A DNA stretch of 14,983 bases from Monoraphidium neglectum. Taxonomy: Eukaryota > Chlorophyta > Chlorophyceae > Sphaeropleales > Selenastraceae. Position 1 is the stretch's first letter; each line of letters opens with the position of its first letter. The DNA lies in NCBI RefSeq assembly GCF_000611645.1, contig NW_014012400.1:1289-16271 (forward strand), in the 5' to 3' direction. The notes below the pieces were generated by a model, which was not told the origin of the DNA, ran no database searches, and worked only from the letters and a program-made list of their open reading frames with translations. A program made the position numbers and the translations under genes. Below are positions 8,296 to 14,983 of the stretch, piece after piece.

Positions 8296-10872
8296 TCCTG
8301 GGACTGGATATTTCCTCGGCACCTCAACAGCAGCCGTGCAGCCGGCCTTGGTCAGCAGCGCTCTCTGCCCCAGCCACCATCCTGGCATCTGCCGCCTCTG
8401 GCATGGGTGGCGCCCCAACGCGCACGCAGCGTGGCCGCGCGCGCCCGCAGTCCGCAGCAACGTCGGCTAGCCCCGGCGTCCCCAGCTGCAGGCCCGGGGC
8501 CGCCGCTGGCAGACTTGCTGCGTCGCAGGCGTTGAACGACCGCATGGCCTCAGAGAATGCCCGGCTTTGCTTAGAGCTCGCACGCTGGGAGAGCGGCGCG
8601 ATGGAGGCGCGCATTGCCAGCACTCCAGGCTGCTGCAGCTGCAGCGCGGCTGCGGGGCCGTCGGCACAGGGCGCGCCTGCTCGGGACAAGTCAGGCGGCC
8701 TGGCATGCCATGAGCATGATGACGCTGGCAGCTTACAACCAGAAGCTTGCTCATCAGGCGCGCAGACGCTGCCCGTACAACCAGCAGGCACAGCCATGCC
8801 GGCTGATGGCTGGTTCGAAGCGGGGCAGGCGCAGGCACCTGTGGGATCCGCTGCGCGCGGCCGCAGGCCGCCAAACCCTGATTCGTGCCAGCTGCAGCAG
8901 CGGCCAGTGCTTGCCGCTCTACAAATGGCGGTCAGGGAGGCGCTCGCGGCTGGCGGCGAGCTGCTGCCCGCCGCCCTGCTGCCAGCACAGCGCGGCGCGA
9001 GTTCTCCTGGCGGATGCGGCAGCAGCGGCAGCGGCAGCGGCAGCGGCAGCAGCTGCAGCGGCGGTGTCGGCAGCGGGGTTGAGGCGGCTCTAAGGGCCGC
9101 CGAGCTCAACATCGCCCTCAGGGCGCGGGCGGTCTCCTTGGAGGGCGCCCTGCTGGAGGCGGCTGGCGAGCGCGCCGGGGACGCGACGTCGCTGCAATAT
9201 GAGCGGAGGAGGGCGGAGGCGCTGGAGGCGCGCGCGGCGCGGCTGGAGGTGCAGCTCGGGGCGCTGCTGGCAGAGCGAGGCGCGCAGGGGCGGCCGGCGG
9301 GGTGGAGTGGCGATGAGTGTCGCGGCAGCAGCCCACGCGCCGCGTCGGGCGGCGCCGGCGACGGCTCGTCTCATCGGTGCAGAAGCGGTGACGCGGACGC
9401 GCTCGACGAGCGGGACGGCGGCGTATTGCGGGGGCTTGGGGCGGCCAAGCTGCGGGACGCTGATGGGGAGGCTGCGCGGGCGGCGGCGGTTGCTCTCGAG
9501 GCACGGGTTGAGTTGGTGAGCTGCCCACCAGCTGCGTAGGCATTGAGCTTATTTGAGGGTGAGGGGGGCAGGTGCGCCGGAGGCTTCACCGAAAGGGGGG
9601 GTCTCAACGTTCCCTCGCCCTGTGCAGCATGTCTTACATCCTCGCTGCCCTGTGTTTTGACACGCTCATGCACTCAACCGTGGCCAAGCATGATACACAT
9701 ACATAACTCCACACCATGCGTTGGAACCCACCAGGCGGAGCGCGAGCGCCACATCAGCGAGCTCGAGGGCAGCTTCCGTTCGTTGGGGGAGAAGCTGCTG
9801 CACGAGCGCGCCCGCTGCGGCCGCCGCGACGCGCGGCTCGACGTGCTGCGCCTACGGCTCGCGGCCGCTCACACTGCACTCTTGGATGCAGGTGTCCCGC
9901 TGCCGCTGCCGCTGCCTTTGCCACTGTCGCTGTTGCCATCGTCGCGGACGGCCCCTGCACAGGCGCTGGGTCCCGCAGCAGAGGGGGAGGATATAGCGGG
10001 CGCCCCTGCGGGTGATGGTGGTGGTTCAAAGGACGGCGGCCAAGGCGAGCCGCTCCTGCAAGAGTCAGACGCCGCGGACAGCGACGACAATCTCCATGTT
10101 GCGGCGCCGGCTGCTACCGCTGCTGCTGCTGCTGCTGCTGCTGGTGGTGGTGGTGGTGGTGGTGGTGGTGGTGCTACTGCTGGTGCTGCGCCCGCCCTCG
10201 GCTCGTCTATGCCGATTGGTGGGACCGGGCACGGAGGCCGGCCGGCGACGTGCCAGGGGCCATCAGCGGCACAGAAGGACTGCCGTGTGTGGTGGCGGTT
10301 GGAGCAATTGCGGCGGCAGGTGCGTGGTCGGGGTTGTTGCACTGGGCTCTGATGTGAGATGTGGATGTCTCATGAGCGAGATTGGTGGACATTGCCTTTT
10401 TGTGCGTCGATCTCGTCTTCGCCTCCCGTGCGGGCTGTGTCTGAAGCTGTCGCATGGACCACGCAAGACTCCGGTCTCAAAGTCCCCCCTGCACTCGCCG
10501 CAGCTCGAGGCCTCAGAGCAGCGCTGCGCCAAGCTTGAAAAGCGCCTCGCCCGGCAGGCCGCCACCCACGATGTGGCCTGCGACGCGCTGCGCGCCGCTT
10601 CACAGTCCTGGGGGGAGGGGCTTGCGGGTGACCTGCAGGGTGCAGCCGCGGCGATGACATCAGCGGCGGCACGGCTAGCTGCAGCGGAGGAGGAGGGGAA
10701 GGAGCTGCGGCGCAGGCTGGAGGATGCAGAGGCGAGGGCTGAGGCGCTGCGTGCGAGGGCGGAGGGGGCGGCGGGCGAGCGGGACACGGCGCGGCGCGAG
10801 GCGGATTACCTGCGGCGGAGAGTGGTGTCGCTGCAAAAGGACGGGCGGAGCGGTCTGGGCGGCGAATGCTAG
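6450..10872 (+). CDS. large coiled-coil, polyglutamine-containing protein of unrecognised family
   Basis: Three exons, 6450-9515, 9735-10319 and 10504-10872 (4020 nt, 1339 residues, stop TAG), joined in phase 0: TTG|GTGAGC...CAG|GCG and CAG|GTGCGT...CAG|CTC. The ATG at 6450 sits in AACAATGGC, a good algal start context, and an in-frame TGA at 6444-6446 excludes a longer unspliced start. Ala/Arg/Glu/Leu-rich helical, coiled-coil-like segments occur at about residues 271-389, 502-566, 691-721, 878-944, 1007-1074 and 1218-1330. They are separated by disordered Ser/Gly/Pro/Gln-rich linkers. Gln runs are at 209-217 (9), 411-438 (28) and 600-615 (16). A Ser/Gly dipeptide run lies near 857-873, and an Ala8-Gly10 run lies at about 1151-1168. 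I see no catalytic motif, signal peptide or membrane segment. The repeating coiled-coil plan suggests a structural or scaffold role (centrosomal, basal-body, flagellar or cytoskeletal), but that is inference. Continuity of helical heptads across both introns supports the joins. Additional short in-frame introns in exon 1 cannot be excluded. Confidence 0.75.
7074..7100 (+). repeat. (CAG)9 tract encoding Gln9 in the coiled-coil protein
   Basis: Nine CAG codons follow QQH and lead into PHQQRQHQ. The preceding segment (about 6990-7050) is itself an imperfect repeat of CAG-GAG-CCT and CAG-CAG-GCG units, read as QEP and QQA motifs. Confidence 0.9.
7680..7763 (+). repeat. (CAG)27CAA tract encoding Gln28 in the coiled-coil protein
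   Basis: These 84 bases contain 27 uninterrupted CAG codons and a final CAA. It is the longest tract in the window and joins two predicted coiled-coil regions. A pure tract this long is expected to vary in length between strains and is prone to assembly collapse. Confidence 0.95.
8247..8294 (+). repeat. (CAG)16 tract encoding Gln16 in the coiled-coil protein
   Basis: Sixteen uninterrupted CAG codons lie between SPR and LLGLD, in a disordered linker after the second coiled-coil segment. Confidence 0.95.
10119..10172 (+). repeat. (GCT)8(GGT)10 compound tract encoding Ala8-Gly10
   Basis: In exon 2 of the coiled-coil gene, eight GCT codons switch directly to ten GGT codons, a single-base change in the repeat unit. 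The frame is kept throughout, so polyalanine passes into polyglycine. Confidence 0.9.
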
Positions 10873-11171
10873 TCGCAACTGGCACTACTCAGTGCATAGG
10901 GCGCTGTCTGGCGTGGCAGGAGATGGTTGTGTCCAGCGTCTGGTAGTGTCACCAGTGACCGTCACCGAGTCACCTGCGGGCCCCGGGTCGCCCGGCAAAC
11001 AATTTCTTCAGTGATGCTTATCCAACTGCATAGCAAGCTGCAAAATCTGTTGATTGGTTGCGATCCTGCTGCCTTCTGCACAGTCTTGGCTCGGCAGCTT
11101 ACGACAGCAGGCAGCGAGCTCCGTCGGTGCGGGCTGTGTCACATGAAGAAGTAGAGCTTACTGGCATACGA
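10873..11171. other. intergenic region between the coiled-coil gene and the RRP6 gene
   Basis: This 299-bp gap between two plus-strand genes should contain the 3' UTR of the first and the promoter of the second. I find no TGTAA signal or TATA box. The only notable structure is a cluster of GTCAC/GTGAC pentamers at 10948-10973. Confidence 0.55.
10948..10973. promoter_or_regulatory. cluster of four GTCAC/GTGAC pentamers upstream of RRP6
   Basis: GTCAC at 10948, GTGAC at 10955, GTCAC at 10961 and GTCAC at 10969 fall within 26 bp. The first pair is inverted around a 2-nt spacer and the second pair around 1 nt. The cluster lies about 200 bp upstream of the RRP6 ATG. Such spaced half-sites resemble binding sites for a dimeric factor, but no factor can be named. 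Confidence 0.3.
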
Positions 11172-14122
11172 ATGATGGCAGACCCGGCCAGCCTGCCAGA
11201 TCTTTTGGAGGGGCTAGAGGAGGCTGTGCGCAGCGCCGAGAGAACGGCGGAGCGCTGTATACCCAAGCCTGATGACTTATATGTGAGTCGTGAAGTGTTT
11301 GATTGCAATATGTATAACTTCTCAGCTAGCCGCCGCTCACCCGCTCGCTGCTCTGCTGCCGTGCTGCTGCCGCTGCCAAGTTGCTGATGCCACCCACGGC
11401 CTCTGAGCCGCCCTGGCGTCCAACCCGCCGCTACCTCTACATGCCGCCGCATTCTTTCACATGCCACAGTACTACCAGGGCTTTCCCGAGTTCAAGCGCC
11501 GCCGCGCAGACCTGGCAAGCCGCGCGCTCTCCCTGCTCCGCGCCTGCCAGCCGCTCGTGCGCCGCGCCCCTGCCGCCGCAGCCGCCGGCCCGGGACCCGT
11601 ACCGACCGAGGCCGGCGTCGGCGGCGGCCGGGACGCGGAGGATGGCGGCCCTGAGAAAGGGGAGGACGAGGAGGAGGAGGACGAGCGCGCGGCGGCGCTG
11701 GCTGTCGAAATCGCGGACGACTGCCTCGAGCGCGCCGACCGATCGCTGGACGCCGCAGCCGACCTCAGATCAGAGGCGTCCGCGCTGCCCCCCATCCGCG
11801 GCCTCGGCCCTCTCGGCGCCGCCGGCGCCTCCGGCGTGGCCGTCGCCGGCGGCAGCGGCGGCCTGCAGCGCTACACCGCCGCGCTGCCGCGGCCGCAGGA
11901 CGCGTTTACGCAGCCGGTAGACAACAGCAACCGCCCCTTCGTCCCCCGCCCCGCCGCCCCTGGCCGCGCGGCGGCGGTGGCGGCTGCCGCTGCCCGCGGC
12001 GCCGGCGGAGGCGACGAGCCTGCCGTGCACCCCTTTGCTGCTGAGCTGGAGTCGCTCACCTACGAGCCCTGGCAGCTGGAGGCTCCAGAGCCAGAGGCGC
12101 CGGCCGGGCTGGACGCGGCGCCGTGCGCGTGGGTGGACACGCCGGCGGCGCTGGCGGAGATGGTGGAGGGGCTGAGGGGGGCGCGGCAGGTGGCCCTGGA
12201 CCTGGAGCACCACTCCTACAGGTGGGCGCCTTTCGGTGTGTCCGTTTGGAGCGGTGGTTTTGGCGGGCGTTTCTTCGCATGTGCGTAGTTCCTTGTGGCT
12301 GGTAGTGTTCGCGATGGGTGCGCCTGGCAACGACTATAATCCCAAGCTGACGCGTTGCCGTCGTGGCGTCTCAGAAGCCGCGTGCGATGCCCGCGCGCCC
12401 CACGCGATGCGCCAAGCCTCCGCCTCGCCACGCTCCCAACTGTCCCCCCGACTTCCGAACTCCCCTCCAACATCGCGAAGGTCGTTCCAGGGGTTCACTT
12501 GCCTGCTGCAGGTCTCCACGCGCAGCCAGGACTGGGTGGTCGACGCGCTGGCCCTGCGCGCGCAGCTGGGTCCCGCGCTGGCGGGCGTGCTGTCCGACCC
12601 GGCGGTGGTGAAGGTGCTGCATGGCGCCGACAGGGACGTGCTGTGGCTGCAGGTGGGGCTGCGCTGGGTGTGGCGGGCTCTCAGGAGACGGGGGTGTTGG
12701 CAGAAGGCAGCGACGCGAGGCTTTGCGGATGGGCGAGTCACCGGGCGGTGTTTGAAATGGATTCACAAGCAGCGGTTCGGCGCGGTTTTCCGTGCGCAGG
12801 TGTGCGTTTGGTCAATGCGCTGCGTGTGAGTTGATTGACCTGGCCCCGCGCCAATGCGTTGTCCGCCCGCCGCTGGTCGCTGCTCCGCACCGGCGGCGCG
12901 GCGCCACGTGCGGCCCTTGCACGCCCGTCCCCTCCCCTAGCACCGAACCACCCCCTATCGTCCACACCGACACCCCAATCACAGCGCGACTTTGGGCTAT
13001 ACATCGTCAACATGTTTGACACTGGCCAGGCCGCCCGCGTTCTGGGCAACCCCTCCGCCAGCCTCGCCGCCCTGCTGGCGCGCACCGCCGGTTTCTCCGC
13101 CGACAAGCGCTTCCAGCTCGCCGACTGGCGCGCGCGGCCACTGAGCGCCGCGATGCTGGCCTATGCTCGCGCGGACACCCACTTCCTGCTGCACGCGCAC
13201 GACGTGCTCAAGCGTGAGCTCGCCGCCGCAGACGCGGCCGGCGCGCGCGTGCCGGCCACGTACGCGGTCCCGCTGCCGCCGCACGTCTTGCAGCCTGCCC
13301 AGCCGCGGGGCGGCGGCGGCGACGGGGAGGCGGCGGCGGCGGCGGTCGGGCCAATGATGGCGACAGTGCTGGAGCGCAGCCGCCAGATCACTCTGAAGCT
13401 GTACGAGAAGGAGCTGCTGACGTCATCAAGCGCGTCGGAGGCCGCCGCCCGCTGGGGTGTCCACGGCCTGTCCGCGCCGCAGCAGGCGGCGTTCGCGTCC
13501 CTGTACGCGTGGCGCGACGCGCTGGCGCGCGCGCTGGACGAGAGCACTGGGTATATATTGCCCAGGGGACAGCTGTCTGAGCTGGCACGCGCGCTCCCGC
13601 GGTCGGCGGCGGAGGTTCGGCGAGCGCTGGGCCACCACGGCGCGCCGCCGGCGGTCGCGCGGGCGGCGGAGCTGGCCGGCGTGATCGCGCGGGCACGCCA
13701 GCAGCAGCAGCAGCAGCGGGGGGCGGGGCAAGAGGCGGAGGCGCCGCCGCAGCAGCCGGCAGACGCGCTGGCCGTCACCAGTGGTGCTGCAGTGGCTGCT
13801 GGCGTGACGGCTGGCGAGCCTACGATCCCCCCGGCTGCAGCGACCCAAACCCTAGTGGCAAAGGCAGTAGCTCCGTTGGCGCTGCGGCGGCCGGGCGGCG
13901 GCATGCGGCTCGGCTCGTCGGCCACCACACAGCCTGTTGGTGCCACAGGGGGTGCGACAGCAGCATCACCGGCAGCTGGGCAGGAGGTTGCGCAGGCGGC
14001 GCTGCAGCAGCGGCCTGCTCTGGGCATGGCCAGGGGCAGGCCGTCAGGGATGGCTGCCCTTATGGGGAACCGCCGCCAGCCTGTGCAGCTGCAGGCGCTG
14101 CTGCGTCCCTCAGCTGTTGCTG

Positions 14123-14181
<59 letters not shown>

Positions 14182-14674
14182 TCGGGGCAGCAGCAAGAGG
14201 ACAAGGCTGCCTCCCTGAGAGCCTCGTTTGTGCTCCCTTTCATGGCGCCTGCCGCGGCGCTGCCCGCAGCATCTGAGGCGCGAGAGCAGCCTGCCGTGCC
14301 CCAGGGCGAAGGCGAGAGCGGCGGCGGCAACAAGAGGGAGGAGGATGGGGGCGGCGATGCGCCCATGCAGCAGGCGACCGCTGCGGATGTGCGTGCAGTG
14401 GTGGACGCACTGCGGGCCTCGGGGGCGGCGGAAGAGGAGGGGCCAGGTGCCGCTGGGGGCAAGCAGCAGCAGCAGCGGGTCAGCAGCAGCGGTGACGAGG
14501 CCTTGTCGGCTGATGATGCAGAGGAGGAGGACGGGTTTATCCCCGTGCCGCTGTCCGAGGCTCTCAAGAGTCAAGGCCAAAAACGCAAGCAGCCCGGTGC
14601 TGGCGCCGATGGCGGCCGCGGCTGGCCTGTCGGCAAGCGACCGGCCGGTGGCCAAGGGCGCGGACGGGGCCGCG

Positions 14675-14706
<32 letters not shown>

Positions 14707-14983
14707 GAGGAGCAGCAGCAACAGCAGCGGCGGGAGCGCAAGCTGTTTCAGGATGTTGGGCTGGAGGACGGCAGCAGCAGCGGAGGGGAGGACAGTGATC
14801 AGGAGGAGATTGCTGGCGCTGCAGCAGCCATCGCCGTGGCGCAGGGCGGCCTCCGCCAGTATGCAGCACAGCCCGCCGCCGGCGAGGTGGGGCAGGAGCA
14901 GGATGGGGCCGGCGGGCGCAGGGGGCGCGGCGGCGGCGGCGGCCGCGACGGCAGCCGCGGGCGGGGCGGCCGCGGGCCTCGCG
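11172..14983 (+). CDS. RRP6: Rrp6/EXOSC10-type nuclear exosome 3'-5' exoribonuclease (partial: runs off the right edge)
   Basis: Exons 11172-11282, 11470-12221, 12481-12652 and 12985 to beyond 14983; phases 0, 2 and 0 agree. About 1011 residues are visible and the last frame is open to the window end. Residues 1-65 (LPDLLEGLEEAV; then YYQGFPEFKRR) fit the N-terminal PMC2NT region that binds the Rrp47/C1D cofactor. The DEDD-Y nuclease is complete: D281 and E283 in LDLEHHSYR (Exo I), D340 in HGADRDVLWLQRDFGLY (Exo II), and Y405 with D409 in YARADTHFLL (Exo III). An HRDC domain follows at about 508-585 (GYILPRGQLSELARALP). Rrp6 trims and degrades rRNA, snRNA, snoRNA and aberrant transcripts with the nuclear exosome. 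The tail is low-complexity: Gln runs at 584-589, 726-744 and 910-919, acidic patches, FIPVPLSEALKSQGQKRKQ near 863, and an RG/RGG-rich segment from about 986. A Gly/Asp/Glu/Ala-rich loop (about 453-466) sits between the nuclease and HRDC. There are two possible ATGs (11172, 11175); the first is used here. Confidence 0.95.
12653..12984 (+). other. 332-bp intron of the RRP6 gene between Exo II residues D340 and the following strand
   Basis: Donor CAG|GTGGGG, acceptor CACAG|CGC. It splits the conserved block after HGADRDVLWLQ and before RDFGLYIVNMFD. It contains a CACGTG palindrome near 12904 but nothing I can assign. Confidence 0.8.
13699..13716 (+). repeat. (CAG)6 tract encoding Gln6 in RRP6
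   Basis: Six CAG codons directly follow the last helix of the HRDC domain and mark the start of the low-complexity tail. Confidence 0.85.
14125..14181 (+). repeat. (CAG)18CAA tract encoding Gln19 in RRP6
   Basis: Eighteen CAG codons and one CAA lie in the C-terminal tail of RRP6 (residues 726-744), outside the nuclease and HRDC domains. Confidence 0.95.
14677..14706 (+). repeat. (CAG)9CAA tract encoding Gln10 in RRP6
   Basis: Nine CAG codons and a CAA follow a GRGRGRG segment and lead into an acidic/Gln/Arg stretch of the RRP6 tail. Confidence 0.9.

Noticed and set aside
12236..12829. 197-codon plus-strand ORF covering RRP6 exon 3.
   Set aside because: Only 12481-12652 is coding. The parts before and after are introns, shown by the conserved SFQGFTC and VLWLQ|RDFGLY junctions.
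13847..13855. AAACCCTAG resembles the plant/algal telomere repeat.
   Set aside because: It is a single unit inside the open RRP6 reading frame, with no tandem copies.

Overview
The window is a piece of nuclear DNA from a eukaryote, most likely a green alga (Chlorophyta). The evidence is GC-rich coding sequence, many introns of roughly 130-390 bp bounded by GT and AG (17 of the 18 donors I placed begin GTG, and 16 of 17 acceptors are CAG), long trinucleotide-repeat tracts inside exons, one candidate algal-type TGTAA polyadenylation signal, and an ARIA/ABAP1-type armadillo protein, a family known from the plant lineage. The species cannot be named from the sequence alone. All exon models below were assembled by hand from reading frame, splice-site phase and family similarity. 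Every join I propose is phase-consistent.

Layout from left to right: (1) Positions 1-3481, minus strand: the first nine exons (413 codons) of an armadillo-repeat protein of the ARIA/ABAP1 family. Its 3' end, where a BTB/POZ domain is expected, lies beyond the left edge. (2) Positions 3482-4029: intergenic, with the 3' end of the next gene and the presumed promoter of the first. (3) Positions 4030-5909, minus strand: a complete five-exon, 312-residue AlkB-type 2-oxoglutarate/Fe(II) dioxygenase of the ALKBH2/ALKBH3 kind (alkylation repair of DNA or RNA), with a Gly/Ser-rich insertion before the catalytic HxD. (4) Positions 5910-6449: a less GC-rich divergent control region with a TATA-like element and two close inverted repeats. 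(5) Positions 6450-10872, plus strand: a complete three-exon, 1339-residue protein of unrecognised family, built of Ala/Arg/Glu-rich coiled-coil segments and polyglutamine tracts. (6) Positions 10873-11171: a short intergenic region with a cluster of GTCAC/GTGAC pentamers. (7) Positions 11172-14983, plus strand: four exons of an Rrp6/EXOSC10-type nuclear-exosome 3'-5' exonuclease with an intact DEDD-Y active site, an HRDC domain and a long Q-rich/RG-rich tail. It is open at the right edge.

The genes do not form an operon or an obvious pathway. They are independent nuclear genes in two same-strand pairs facing away from each other (two minus, then two plus). I see no tRNA, rRNA, CRISPR array, transposon or viral element. 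The most notable features are the unrecognised coiled-coil gene, the paired inverted repeats in the divergent promoter, the insertion in the AlkB protein, and the pure CAG tracts that occur only in the two plus-strand genes. I found no convincing evidence of a new multi-gene system.
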